64,000 nucleotides of DNA from Tunturibacter gelidoferens (GTDB lineage: Bacteria > Acidobacteriota > Terriglobia > Terriglobales > Acidobacteriaceae). This document shows positions 16,816-25,711 of this stretch, in pieces. Each line of letters opens with the position of its first letter. Positions within the stretch are counted from its first letter, which is position 1. A program made the position numbers and the translations under genes. The DNA lies in contig NZ_CP132938.1 in NCBI RefSeq assembly GCF_040358255.1, positions 4,464,001-4,528,000 of the forward strand. Reading direction: 5' to 3'. The notes beneath the pieces are model-generated. The model saw only the letters and a program-made list of their open reading frames with translations. It was not told where the DNA came from and ran no database searches.

Positions 16816-18441
16816 CTACAACCGCACCACCACATGCCCCGGACACTGGTTCCCCGCCACTCCCACCAGCTTCTCCACCAACCCATCCCCATACCGCGCC
16901 ATAAACCAAACACCCGCAACCACCCGCTCCTGCGGATGCCCACCAGGAAACACGTTCAGCACAATCGCCTCCGCATGCTTCCGCAAACTCGCCTCCTTCT
17001 GCAGCTCAAACGTCGCCGCCATCCTCCTCAGCCGATTCATCTGGTACAGCATTTTTGACCCCGAAACCTCCGCCGACCGCCCCAGCGACTCATCCATTCC
17101 ACCGAGATACTCTGTTAGCGCGCTAAGCTCGACCTCCACGGCATTCCCCACGGCAGCCAACTTACGCTTCCCTTCAATCGGCATCGTCCGCGCACCCAGT
17201 CTTTGCGCCAGCGCCTCTGCCGTCGTCATCGCGTCCGGCAGCTGTACCTCATCCTTATCCATCACGGTCGCGATCGCCGGCTCCAGCAGCGTCGCGCTCA
17301 ACCTCGGCAGCACCGGCGTAATCCGCCGCAGAATTGCCTCATACAAAACCGCACTCTGCGCAAAGTAAGCGATCTCCGCCGGTCCGCCCACATACGCCGC
17401 CGTCGGCAACACCGTGTCCTGAAACACTGGCCGCAGCAGCGCATTCGGGCTCAGCCTCTCCGGCGACTCTTCCAAAATCGCAATCAACTCAGCCGTCGAA
17501 TAACTTCGCCCACCAGCCTTCCACTGTCCGTCTGTGCTGCGCCGCAGAGCCACCCGCTCTCTCGTCGCCTCATCCAGCAGAAACAACATCGAGCCACCCT
17601 CGGCCACCAGCACCTGCGCGTGATACCCACGCGCCACCAACTCTTCACCCCGAGCCATCAAAGCGCCCTGCAGCTCCGCCGCATGTTCAATTGCGTACCG
17701 CAGCGTACTCGCACCCAATGCATGAAACTCCCGCGAGGCCGCATCCATCACCACCAACCCCTGGTCTGCAAAGATCCTCGAGATCAGCCGCCCAAAGGCA
17801 AACGCCAGCGTGGCCCGCGTTCCATCACCCGGCAAATAACACTCCCGCAACCACTCGCTCACCGGCGCGAACTCAAGCAGTTCGCACGCCCGCTCCACCA
17901 CAGTCTCCAGCCCAGGCCCCGGAACAACCCCACCCACCGGCACTGCCTTCGTCACCTTCAACCCCGCGCGCAGAGTCTCCACCGAACTCTTCGTCAACAG
18001 CGAAACCTGGTCCACCTCTTCCAGATCATGGTCCTCCGTCGCCATCCAGAACACCGGCACATGTTCAACACCAGTTGCCTTGGTCGCCTCCTTGGCTCGC
18101 GCCACCGCCGTAGCCGCCTTCAGGATCGTCAACAGCGGTCCACCGAACAGCACCACCTGCTGCCCCGTCACCACCGCCCGCGCACCTGTTCTCAACTTCG
18201 CAATATTCGCCTTCGCGGCATCCCCCGCGCCAAATTCAACCGCCTGCTTCTCCAACAAATCCGCCAGCGCTCCAGCATCCTTCACCGGCAAACGCTTCCC
18301 CACCCACCTCCCGGCAAACGGCTCCGCCCCATACCACTTCCGCACCGCCGAATCACCCGCGCTCTCCGCCATCGCAAGATAGTCGCGATAGATATGCGAT
18401 ACATGCGGCAACACCGTGATCGGAAAACACTCAACGCTCAT
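16816..18441 (-). CDS. bshC: Bacillithiol biosynthesis cysteine-adding enzyme
   Basis: Adds cysteine to glucosaminyl-malate, the final step of bacillithiol synthesis in the cytosol. 541 residues, as expected. Diagnostic text: VVTGQQVVLFGGPLLTILKA in the nucleotide-binding region, VPVFWMATEDHDLEEVDQ, DAASREFHALG, and QDTVLPTAAYVGGPAEIAYF. The C-terminal part has a coiled-coil region (RRMAATFELQKEASLRKHAE). No bshA or bshB is in the window. It is divergent from the Nudix gene. Confidence 0.93.
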   Translation of the reverse strand: MSVECFPITVLPHVSHIYRDYLAMAESAGDSAVRKWYGAEPFAGRWVGKRLPVKDAGALADLLEKQAVEFGAGDAAKANIAKLRTGARAVVTGQQVVLFGGPLLTILKAATAVARAKEATKATGVEHVPVFWMATEDHDLEEVDQVSLLTKSSVETLRAGLKVTKAVPVGGVVPGPGLETVVERACELLEFAPVSEWLRECYLPGDGTRATLAFAFGRLISRIFADQGLVVMDAASREFHALGASTLRYAIEHAAELQGALMARGEELVARGYHAQVLVAEGGSMLFLLDEATRERVALRRSTDGQWKAGGRSYSTAELIAILEESPERLSPNALLRPVFQDTVLPTAAYVGGPAEIAYFAQSAVLYEAILRRITPVLPRLSATLLEPAIATVMDKDEVQLPDAMTTAEALAQRLGARTMPIEGKRKLAAVGNAVEVELSALTEYLGGMDESLGRSAEVSGSKMLYQMNRLRRMAATFELQKEASLRKHAEAIVLNVFPGGHPQERVVAGVWFMARYGDGLVEKLVGVAGNQCPGHVVVRL

Positions 18442-18549
18442 GCAGACCTATCCTCAATCTCAACCACCGCCACAACCCGCAGCCAGGCGACTCAAAATTT
18501 TCCGCGCATTCCGTTGGATGCCCTTCACCTAAGTCTAGATGCAGGATGA

Positions 18550-18555
18550 TACTTT
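18550..18555 (+). promoter_or_regulatory. TANNNT box six bases before the Nudix start
   Basis: TACTTT, six bases, then ATG 18562. No ribosome binding site is visible, in keeping with a leaderless message. Confidence 0.4.
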
Positions 18556-18561
18556 AGCCTC

Positions 18562-19215
18562 ATGTCCGTACAAAGAAAGAAGTCCACCAAGCCCAGCGCC
18601 CTCCAGACACAGGCCCCGAAACCGCCAGCCGCAACCACCATCAAACCGGCGTCGAAGTTTGCCAAACCAAAGCTCATCTCCTCCAAACTCTCCTACAAAG
18701 GCAGAGTCTTCTCCGTCTTCACCGACAAGGTCGAAGAACCCAGCGGCTTCGTCCACACCCGCGACGTCATCCGTCATAACGGCTCCGTGGTCATTCTCGC
18801 CGTAGACGAGTCCAAAAACCCCGCCGACCCCGACGTCATCCTCGTACGACAGTTCCGCCACGCCGCAGGCCAGTTCCTCATCGAGCTCCCAGCCGGCCGC
18901 GTCGACGCCAACGAGGCCACCCTTGCCGCCGCCAAGCGCGAGATGATCGAAGAGACCGGCTACCGTGCCAAGCGCTGGACCCTGCTGACCAAATACTTCG
19001 CCAGCCCCGGCTTCCTCGGCGAGTGGATGCAGATCTACATCGCCCGCGACCTCCGCGAAGGCGCCTCCGCCCCCGAACCCGACGAAAACATCGAGGTCTT
19101 CCGCCTCCCCCTCTCAGAAGCCCTCGCCCTCATCGCCGCCAACAAGATCCACGACGGCAAAACCCTCATCGGTCTCATGCTCTACGACTCCGCCCGCAGG
19201 TCTGGTCGCCTCTAG
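18562..19215 (+). CDS. Nudix hydrolase, ADP-ribose pyrophosphatase-like
   Basis: Cytosolic hydrolase of nucleoside diphosphate-linked compounds. The first 50 residues are a Lys/Pro/Ala-rich tail. The core has VILVRQFRHAAGQFLIELPAG followed by a complete Nudix box: GRVDANEATLAAAKREMIEE then TGY (G-x5-E-x7-REUxEExGU). The LIELPAG...ASPGFLGEWM layout is typical of ADP-ribose/NDP-sugar pyrophosphatases. Exact substrate is inferred only. Confidence 0.88.
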   Translation: MSVQRKKSTKPSALQTQAPKPPAATTIKPASKFAKPKLISSKLSYKGRVFSVFTDKVEEPSGFVHTRDVIRHNGSVVILAVDESKNPADPDVILVRQFRHAAGQFLIELPAGRVDANEATLAAAKREMIEETGYRAKRWTLLTKYFASPGFLGEWMQIYIARDLREGASAPEPDENIEVFRLPLSEALALIAANKIHDGKTLIGLMLYDSARRSGRL

Positions 19216-19530
19216 TCGCCGAGCACCAGCCTCTTTAGTGGTCTGAAGTCAAGCTCCTACCCGACAAAAGGCCCACTAGCGTCGTAGTTTTTTCATGCCA
19301 TCCACAAGATGAAGGCGAAGTCAGCCGTACCATCGCAACGCATCATTACAACACCAGCACGTCCGTAACCATACATTTGGTTATCTTAAAAAACCGTCCC
19401 ACGATCACAGCATGCGGAAAACTCCCACGAGGCTGTTTGCGTCACACCTTACCAATGGCGGTACCGTTGAAACGCTTTCACTTCCCGGTACACCATCAGT
19501 GTTAGGACGCATAAAAAGGGAGCATCTCAA
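19216..19530 (+). promoter_or_regulatory. Upstream region of the cold shock gene
   Basis: A 315-base gap with no supported gene. A possible promoter close to the cold shock gene is TTGAAA (19467-19472), 16 bases, TACACC (19489-19494), giving a leader of about 30 bases with AAGGGAG at 19516-19522. Cold shock genes often have long leaders, but I see no clear conserved cold-box text. Confidence 0.3.
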
Positions 19531-19764
19531 GTGGCTCAATATAAGGGTACGGTCAAGTGGTTCAACAACGCAAAAGGCTACGGCTTCCTGGGCCGCGATG
19601 GCGGGGCCGATGTCTTCGTTCATTACAGTTCCATCCAACGCGAGGGGTACAAGAGCCTTAAAGAAGGAGATGAAGTAGAGTTCGACATCATCCAGGGCAC
19701 TAAGGGGCCTCAAGCCGATCAGGTCGCCCGTCTCAAGGAAGCAACTCAGTCTCAGTCCCAGTAA
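19531..19764 (+). CDS. Cold shock protein (CspA family)
   Basis: Single OB-fold RNA/DNA-binding protein of 77 residues. It has both RNA-binding motifs, KGYGFLGRDGG (RNP1-like) and VFVHYSSI (RNP2-like), after GTVKWFNNA. GTG start with AAGGGAG eight bases ahead. It likely melts RNA structure. The position of this family member (cold-induced or constitutive) cannot be told from sequence. Confidence 0.95.
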   Translation: MAQYKGTVKWFNNAKGYGFLGRDGGADVFVHYSSIQREGYKSLKEGDEVEFDIIQGTKGPQADQVARLKEATQSQSQ

Positions 19765-19896
19765 GACAGAGGTTCGACCCTCTACGGTCGGCGCAGCGGC
19801 TCGAACGATCAGCCCTGCTCGACCCCTGCAAGGCTCTTCCCCTCACATCTGTTGCATACTGACATCAGTGGCCGCACGCGCCTCTGAAGCCTTCCC

Positions 19897-21873
19897 ATGG
19901 ACAATATTTCGATCGCCCGCCTCCTCGACGAAACCGCTTCCCTACTCGAGATCGACTCAGCAGACCCCTTCCGCATCCGCTCCTACCGCCGCGCCGCCGA
20001 GGCCGTCGAGCAGCAAACCACTCAGCTCTCAACCATCGCCGACGACCCGAAAGCGCTCCTCGCCATCCCAGGCATCGGCAAAGGCATGGCCGCCAACATA
20101 GTCTTTCTCCTCACCACCGGCACCATGCCCCTCCGCGAAGAGCTCCTGCAAAAGTACAAACCCACCATGCTCGACCTTCTTCGCCTCCCCGGCATGGGTC
20201 CCAAGACCGTTGCCCTCGTCTGGTCCGCCTGCCAGGTCTGCGACATCGACGGCCTCGAGGCCGCCGCCAAAGCCGGTCACCTCACCAAGCTCCCCCGCAT
20301 GGGCGAAAAGTTCGTTACCAAGCTCCTCAAGGGCATCGAAGACCACCGCAAAAACTCCAGCCGCTTCCGCATCGACAAGGCCCAGCAGCACGCCGACACC
20401 ATCATCAATCTCATCCGCGCCTTCCCCGGCATCGACGAGATCATCCCCGCCGGCTCCCTCCGCCGAGGCCGCGAGACCGTAGGCGACCTCGACCTCCTCG
20501 CCACCGGCCCCGCCTGCGAACCCGACGTCGTCAGCGCAGCCGTCGAACACGTAGCCGCCCTCCCTCTCATCGACAAGCTCATCGCCAAAGGCCAGAACAA
20601 AGTCTCCTTCACCCTCCGCAATAACCTCCAGGTCGACGTCCGCCTCCTCCCCCGCGCCAGCTATGGAGCCGCCCTCCAATACTTCACCGGCTCGAAGATG
20701 CATAACGTAGCCCTCCGCCAGCGCGCCATCAAACGCGGCCTCACCCTCAGCGAGTACGCCCTCCTCCGCCTCGAAGACAACGTCATCGTAGCCGCCGCCT
20801 CCGAAGCCGACATCTACAACGCCCTCGACCTCGACTACATTCCACCCGAGCTCCGAGAGAATGGTGGAGAACTCGAAGCCGCCGCCACCCACACCCTCCC
20901 GCAGCTCATCACACTAGCCGACATCCGCGGCGACCTCCACATGCACACCGAAGCCACCGACGGCCGCGACACCATCCGCCAGATGGCCGAAGCCGCCCTC
21001 CTCCGCGGCCTCAACTACATCGCCATCACCGACCACAGCAAAAACCTCGCCATGACCAACGGCCTCGACGACACCCGCGCCCTCGCCCACATCAAGCGCA
21101 TCCGCGAAGTCGACGCCCAACTCCAACAAGACCTCGTCGCACTCAACGAGTCGCTAGCCCGCGACACCCCTCCAACAAACTCACGCATCTCCAATCTTTG
21201 GGACCTCCTAAAAACCTCGTCATCTCGACCGGACCATAACATAGCCGACCCATCACAAGCTTCGTCATCTCGACCGGAGGCGGCGCACTTTGCCGCCGCA
21301 GCGGAGAGACCCCCGCATTTCGCCGATGCGACCACAAGACCTCCACTCACCCTCCCCCTCACCTTCCGCATCCTCCCCGGCATCGAAGTAGACATCCTCG
21401 CCGACGGCGCCCTCGACCTCGACGACTCCACCCTCGCCCAGATGGACATCGTCGTAGCCAGCGTCCATTCCCACTTCAATCAGGCCGCCGACGAGATGAC
21501 CGCCCGCGTTCTCCGCGCCCTCGAGAACCCACACGTCCGCATCCTCGGCCACCCCACAGGCCGCAAAGTCCTCGGCCGCGAACCCTACGCCATCAACATC
21601 GACACCATCCTCAAACAGGCCGCCAAACTAGGCGTAGCCGTCGAACACAACGCCAGCCCAGCCCGAGCCGACCTCAACGACCTTCACCTTCGCCTCGCAA
21701 AAAAACACAACTGCAAGATCGTCATCAACACCGACGCCCACGCCACCGAAGAGCTCGACCAGATGCGTTACGGAATCACCCAGCTCCGCCGCGCCTGGCT
21801 CTCGCCCGCCGACATCCTCAACACTCAACCCACCGCCGAAGCCCTCCTCAAAAACCTCCGTCCCAAACCTTAG
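19897..21873 (+). CDS. polX: DNA polymerase X with PHP exonuclease domain, carrying repeat-derived insert
   Basis: Base-excision-repair polymerase. Parts in order: N-terminal helix-hairpin-helix domain (LLEIDSADPFRIRSYRRAAE, GIGKGMAANI, LPGMGPKTVALVW), nucleotidyltransferase core with GSLRRGRETVGDLDLL (catalytic DxD) and QVDVRLL, then a PHP domain starting DLHMHTEATDGRDT and continuing ITDHSKNLAMTNGLD, PGIEVDIL, LGHPTGR and INTDAHA. At 658 residues it is about 80 longer than usual. The excess sits inside the PHP domain at about residues 421-488 and is made of interspersed repeat DNA read in frame. Confidence 0.93.
   Translation: MDNISIARLLDETASLLEIDSADPFRIRSYRRAAEAVEQQTTQLSTIADDPKALLAIPGIGKGMAANIVFLLTTGTMPLREELLQKYKPTMLDLLRLPGMGPKTVALVWSACQVCDIDGLEAAAKAGHLTKLPRMGEKFVTKLLKGIEDHRKNSSRFRIDKAQQHADTIINLIRAFPGIDEIIPAGSLRRGRETVGDLDLLATGPACEPDVVSAAVEHVAALPLIDKLIAKGQNKVSFTLRNNLQVDVRLLPRASYGAALQYFTGSKMHNVALRQRAIKRGLTLSEYALLRLEDNVIVAAASEADIYNALDLDYIPPELRENGGELEAAATHTLPQLITLADIRGDLHMHTEATDGRDTIRQMAEAALLRGLNYIAITDHSKNLAMTNGLDDTRALAHIKRIREVDAQLQQDLVALNESLARDTPPTNSRISNLWDLLKTSSSRPDHNIADPSQASSSRPEAAHFAAAAERPPHFADATTRPPLTLPLTFRILPGIEVDILADGALDLDDSTLAQMDIVVASVHSHFNQAADEMTARVLRALENPHVRILGHPTGRKVLGREPYAINIDTILKQAAKLGVAVEHNASPARADLNDLHLRLAKKHNCKIVINTDAHATEELDQMRYGITQLRRAWLSPADILNTQPTAEALLKNLRPKP
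21218..21330 (+). repeat. Interspersed repeat copies in frame inside polX
   Basis: CGTCATCTCGACCGGA occurs at 21218-21233 and 21263-21278. The second copy continues into a GGCGGCGCACTTTGCCGCC hairpin, then GCGGAGAGACCCCCGCATTT. The same text type, GTCATCTCGACCG, is intergenic at about 2415. Both copies are read in the same frame (SSSRP). Confidence 0.8.
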
Positions 21874-21917
21874 TTCCACAGCACGACGAAGTGGAGCAAA
21901 CCGAGTACCGTCCCACA

Positions 21918-22075
21918 GCAGTTGCATTCGTTACCGCAGTTGCACTTGTCGTTGCATTTGCTATCGCAGTCGTTGCAGTTGCTATCGCAGTTGCACTTGT
22001 TGTCGCAGTTGCCTGCTCTCTTGTTTGTCATTCCGCACCCTGAGCGTAGTCGAACGGGGGAGGAATCTGCAGTTG
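21918..22075. repeat. GTTGCN-rich run joined to a TGTCATTCCG unit
   Basis: About 95 bases of near-repeating CAGTTGCATT, GTTGCACTTG and TTGCTATCGC blocks lead into CTTGTTTGTCATTCCGCACC, GAGCGTAGTCGAACGGG and GGAATCTGCAGTTGCC. It fills the gap between polX and the next gene. The same composite is at 2325, 36463 and 55930. Confidence 0.7.
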
Positions 22076-22149
22076 CCTTCCCTCACTTCAAATCAAGGAA
22101 CCACCGAATCCCAAGCCACGTACCACCACTAACACCATAGGAGAGCCGC

Positions 22150-22848
22150 GTGCCTAAATCATTCCTCTTCGTCTTCGCCTTTATGGCAGCCACAACGCTC
22201 TGCGCCCGCGCCGCACAGAATGACTCCATGGACTGCGGCGAATTCGACAAGCCCATCACCACCCACGACTACACCGGCGCCCCCTCCGACATCCTCCAGC
22301 CTCACCACCTGGAAGTCGCTCGCTCCTTCGCCCCCGACGGAAAACTGAAGCTCCACATCTGCCGCGCCGACCTCCGCCTCAACATTCAGCCCGACGCAAA
22401 GGAGATCAAGCTCACGATCACGCTCAACACCCAGTCCGGTAGCTACACAATCGCCAATTACATCCAGACCCTCCGCGTCCTGCCCGACAAAGGTGTCATC
22501 AATCTCAACTTCCCCAAGGCAGCCCACGCAACTGTAACCATCACTCTCCCCATGGGCCTCAACTCCGACAACGAAATCAACCTCGGCTACGGCGACCTAA
22601 ACTTCAACGCAGCCGGCAGCGCCGGCCACCGGCAGTTCAACGTCGGAATGGGCCACATGAATCTCCTCCTCGACAAAGACAAGAGTTACTCCAAATTGGA
22701 AGTCAACGTTGGCCTTGGCACCCTCCACGACCACCGCCCCGGCGGCTCCGACGGCCACTTCACCACCACCAAAAACTACGCAGGCTCTGGCGCCGGAGCT
22801 CTTGAAATCAACGTAGGCATGGGCTCACTCGACATCCGCAACGAATAG
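22150..22848 (+). CDS. Secreted hypothetical beta-rich protein
   Basis: 232 residues with a signal peptide (FLFVFAFMAATTLCARA). The mature part has a DUF4097-like feel: alternating short strands with repeated glycine turns (INLGYGDLNF, NVGMGHMNL, NVGLGTLHD, NVGMGSLDI), suggesting a stacked beta structure. Function unknown. GTG 22150 is preceded by AGGAGA at about six bases. Confidence 0.65.
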   Translation: MPKSFLFVFAFMAATTLCARAAQNDSMDCGEFDKPITTHDYTGAPSDILQPHHLEVARSFAPDGKLKLHICRADLRLNIQPDAKEIKLTITLNTQSGSYTIANYIQTLRVLPDKGVINLNFPKAAHATVTITLPMGLNSDNEINLGYGDLNFNAAGSAGHRQFNVGMGHMNLLLDKDKSYSKLEVNVGLGTLHDHRPGGSDGHFTTTKNYAGSGAGALEINVGMGSLDIRNE

Positions 22849-22951
22849 CCCCCACAACAAACCCTCCCAGCCGTGCCCAAAGCAGCTCCCGCGAAGCCTC
22901 GCAATTAAACGCATAGCTTCTCCGGCCCCGCGGCTGCTATGCTTCCCCGCT

Positions 22952-24379
22952 GTGAGCCCGCGCCCGAACATCTCGTCGCATCCGACTGCTCCCGCCCAGC
23001 AAGCCCAGAACCTCCCTCCCGCTGCGCTGCATCTCGAAGAACCTGCAAAGACCTCCATGAGAAAACCTGAACGCAGCTTCTGGCAGATCTGGAATATGAG
23101 CTTCGGCTTCCTCGGCATCCAGTTCGGCTGGGGCCTCCAGATGGCCAACATGAGCGCCATCTACGAGTACCTCGGAGCCCGCGCCGATCAGATCCCCATC
23201 CTGTGGCTCGCCGCTCCACTCACCGGCCTGCTCATCCAACCCATCATCGGCAACGCCAGCGACCACACCTGGGGCCCCCTCGGCCGCCGCCGCCCCTACT
23301 TCCTCGTCGGAGCCATCCTCAGCTCCCTCATGCTCCTCTTCATGCCCAACTGCTCCAGCCTCTGGATGGCCGCCGGCATGCTCTGGATCCTCGATGCCTC
23401 CATCAACGTCAGCATGGAGCCCTTCCGTGCCTTCGTCGCCGACATCCTCCCCGAAGGCCAGCGCACTCGCGGCTTCGCCATGCAGAGCCTCTTCATCGGC
23501 CTCGGCGCCGTCATCGCGTCCGCACTTCCCTGGCTTCTCACCAACGTCTTCCACTTGACCCAGGTCGTCGGCGACACCCGGGCCGTCCCCACCACCGTCC
23601 GCATCTCGTTCTACATCGGCGCAGCAGCCTATCTCGGCGCGGTCTTATGGACCATCTTCACCACGCCCGAATATCCCCCCGAGAACATGGAAGCATTTCG
23701 CCGCGCCAAAAAAGAAAAAACCGGCCTGATCGCCGGCGCAAAGGAGATCCTCTCCGCAATCGCCCACACGCCGGAGACGATGCGCAGGCTCGGTCCCGTC
23801 CAGCTCTTCACCTGGCTCGGCCTCTTCTGCATGTGGCTCTACTTCCCCGTCGCCGTCGCCCACAATGTCTTCGGCGCGAACGACCCCGCCTCACCGCTCT
23901 ACAAAGAAGGCATCGAGTGGGGAGGCATCTGCTTCGCCGCCTACTCTGCCGTCTGCTTCGCCTTCTCCTTCGCCCTGCCCTGGCTCGCCAAAAAAATCGG
24001 AAGAAAAAAGACCCACACCGCCTGCCTGCTCTGCGGAGCCATCGGCCTCATCTCTGTCGTCGTCATGCACAACAAGTACATGCTCCTCTTCACCATGCTC
24101 GGCGTAGGCATCGCCTGGGCCAGCACACTCTCCATGCCCTACGCGATGCTCGCCGCCACCCTCCCCCCGGAGCGCACCGGCGTTTACATGGGCATCTTCA
24201 ACTTCTTCGTCGTCACCCCCGAAATCCTGGCCTCCCTCTTCTTCGGCTGGGTCATGACTCACTTCCTCCACAACAACCGTATCTACGCCATCATCGCCGG
24301 TGGCCTCTGCATGCTCATCGCAGCCGCCCTCATGCAGCGAGTCACTGATCCCCGCACCCTCAGCGTTCAGGACATATAA
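22952..24379 (+). CDS. MFS transporter, GPH/SLC45-like sugar type
   Basis: 475-residue, 12-helix carrier. The start of the conserved region (SFGFLGIQFGWGLQMANMSA) and DHTWGPLGRRRPYFLVGAIL are typical of the sucrose/maltose branch of the glycoside-cation family, as are PFRAFVADILP and the second-half motif KKIGRKKTHTACL. Probably takes up an oligosaccharide with protons. The start is GTG 22952, eight bases after TATGCT; ATG 23057 is an alternative that drops a 35-residue cytosolic tail. Confidence 0.85.
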   Translation: MSPRPNISSHPTAPAQQAQNLPPAALHLEEPAKTSMRKPERSFWQIWNMSFGFLGIQFGWGLQMANMSAIYEYLGARADQIPILWLAAPLTGLLIQPIIGNASDHTWGPLGRRRPYFLVGAILSSLMLLFMPNCSSLWMAAGMLWILDASINVSMEPFRAFVADILPEGQRTRGFAMQSLFIGLGAVIASALPWLLTNVFHLTQVVGDTRAVPTTVRISFYIGAAAYLGAVLWTIFTTPEYPPENMEAFRRAKKEKTGLIAGAKEILSAIAHTPETMRRLGPVQLFTWLGLFCMWLYFPVAVAHNVFGANDPASPLYKEGIEWGGICFAAYSAVCFAFSFALPWLAKKIGRKKTHTACLLCGAIGLISVVVMHNKYMLLFTMLGVGIAWASTLSMPYAMLAATLPPERTGVYMGIFNFFVVTPEILASLFFGWVMTHFLHNNRIYAIIAGGLCMLIAAALMQRVTDPRTLSVQDI

Positions 24380-24439
24380 CCAACAAACGCAGAAAAGCCC
24401 CGGCTCCCACCGAGGCTGTCTCGAAAAAGATCGAAAGAC

Positions 24440-24817
24440 CTACTTCGTCTTCTTCATCCGCTTCACCACGCCAGACAGCGTGTGCTCATTCATCGCAGCC
24501 ACCGCGTCCCCGCGCACCTTCTTGATCCACGCGCTCACGGCCTTGTCCTCAATGCTCAACCAGTCTCCCGCCGAAGCCTCGAACACATCCCCAAGCCCGA
24601 TCTGCTTCGCCGGAACCTTCAGCTTCGCCCCGCCATGAGGTCCCTTCTTCTGCTCGATCAGACCAGCTTTATGCAGCAGCAGAAACGCTCTCCGCACCAT
24701 CACGGCGCTCTCCTTCAGCTCCTCCGCAATCGCCGACGAGGTATGCATTGCCCCCGGCTCGCTCGCCAGCACCGCCAAAATTCGCACGCTCAACTGAAAC
24801 CGCCCGCTCTGTGCCAT
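24440..24817 (-). CDS. Rrf2 family transcription regulator without cluster cysteines
   Basis: 125-residue winged-helix regulator: SGRFQLSVRILAVLASEPG, the recognition helix region SSAIAEELKESAVMVRRAFL and LHKAGLIEQKKGPHGGAKL fit Rrf2. There are no cysteines at all, so it cannot hold the iron-sulfur cluster used by IscR or NsrR. It lies divergent from the YmdB gene (91 bases), and may control it or itself. Confidence 0.88.
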   Translation of the reverse strand: MAQSGRFQLSVRILAVLASEPGAMHTSSAIAEELKESAVMVRRAFLLLHKAGLIEQKKGPHGGAKLKVPAKQIGLGDVFEASAGDWLSIEDKAVSAWIKKVRGDAVAAMNEHTLSGVVKRMKKTK

Positions 24818-24823
24818 TCAAAA

Positions 24824-24829
24824 AAGCTA
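24824..24829 (-). promoter_or_regulatory. TANNNT box six bases before the Rrf2 start
   Basis: On the minus strand TAGCTT, six bases (TTTTGA), then ATG 24817. No ribosome binding site is visible. Confidence 0.4.
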
Positions 24830-24896
24830 CCACACCCAGCCGAGGATTCGCCGCCTCATCCCTTATCCACTAAAAATTCTCCACCCCACCACCATG

Positions 24897-24902
24897 TAAA
24901 CT
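24897..24902 (+). promoter_or_regulatory. TANNNT box six bases before the YmdB start
   Basis: TAAACT, six bases (TCTTCA), then GTG 24909. No ribosome binding site is visible. It faces away from the Rrf2 box. Confidence 0.4.
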
Positions 24903-24908
24903 TCTTCA

Positions 24909-25703
24909 GTGAACATCCTTTTTGTCGGCGACGTCTTTGGCTCCGCCGGCCGCCACATCGTCCGCGAACACCTCCCCCACGTCCTCGAAACCAACGCCGT
25001 CGACCTCCTCGTCATCAACGGAGAAAACGCCGCCGGCGGCTTCGGCATCACCCCCTCCATCGCAGAAGAGCTCTTCGATCTCGGCGCCCACGTCATCACC
25101 ACCGGCAACCACATCTGGGATAAACGCGAAATCTTCGAGTACATGACCGTCCCCGCCGACTCCCACGCCCGCGGCCGCCGCGTCCTCCGCCCCGCAAACT
25201 ACGCCGTCGGCACCCCCGGCTTCGGCGTCTACCAGGGCGAGCTCCCCACCGGCCAGACCTACGCCGTCATGAACCTCCAGTGCCGCGTCTTCATGTCCTC
25301 CTGCGACGACCCCTTCCGCAAAGCCGACGAGCTCCTCAGCAAGATCACCGCCAAGGTCATCCTCCTCGACCTCCACGGCGAAGCCACCTCAGAGAAGGTA
25401 GCCCTCGGCTGGTACCTCGACGGCCGCATCACCGCCCTCCTCGGCACCCACACCCACATCCCCACCGCCGACGAGCGCGTCCTCCCCAACGGCACCGCCT
25501 ACCAGACCGACGTAGGCATGTCCGGCCCCTACGACTCCGTCATCGGCGTAGAAAAAGAGTTGGTCCTCGCCCGCTTCCTAACCGGCATGCCCGGCAAGTT
25601 CGAACCCGCCAAGGGCAACCCAAAGATGTGCGCCGCCCTCATCAACTGTGACGGAGCCACTGGCCGCGCCCATCACATCCAGCGCATCATGCTCGGCGAA
25701 TAG
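24909..25703 (+). CDS. YmdB-type metallophosphoesterase (TIGR00282 family)
   Basis: 264-residue cytosolic phosphoesterase. Metal-binding blocks: NILFVGDVFGSAGR, LLVINGENAAGGFGIT, VITTGNHIWDKRE, VILLDLHGEATSEK, LLGTHTHIPTADERVLP and DVGMSGPYDSVIG. Family members hydrolyse 2',3'-cyclic nucleotides and affect sporulation or biofilm switching in Bacillus. The role in this organism is not known. The next gene is convergent eight bases away. Confidence 0.92.
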   Translation: MNILFVGDVFGSAGRHIVREHLPHVLETNAVDLLVINGENAAGGFGITPSIAEELFDLGAHVITTGNHIWDKREIFEYMTVPADSHARGRRVLRPANYAVGTPGFGVYQGELPTGQTYAVMNLQCRVFMSSCDDPFRKADELLSKITAKVILLDLHGEATSEKVALGWYLDGRITALLGTHTHIPTADERVLPNGTAYQTDVGMSGPYDSVIGVEKELVLARFLTGMPGKFEPAKGNPKMCAALINCDGATGRAHHIQRIMLGE

Positions 25704-25711
25704 CTCCGGCT

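Noticed and set aside
19766..19785. GAGGTTCGACCCTC resembles a tRNA T-arm
   Set aside because: The loop is one base short and no acceptor, D or anticodon arms fit around it. More likely a small hairpin after the cold shock gene.
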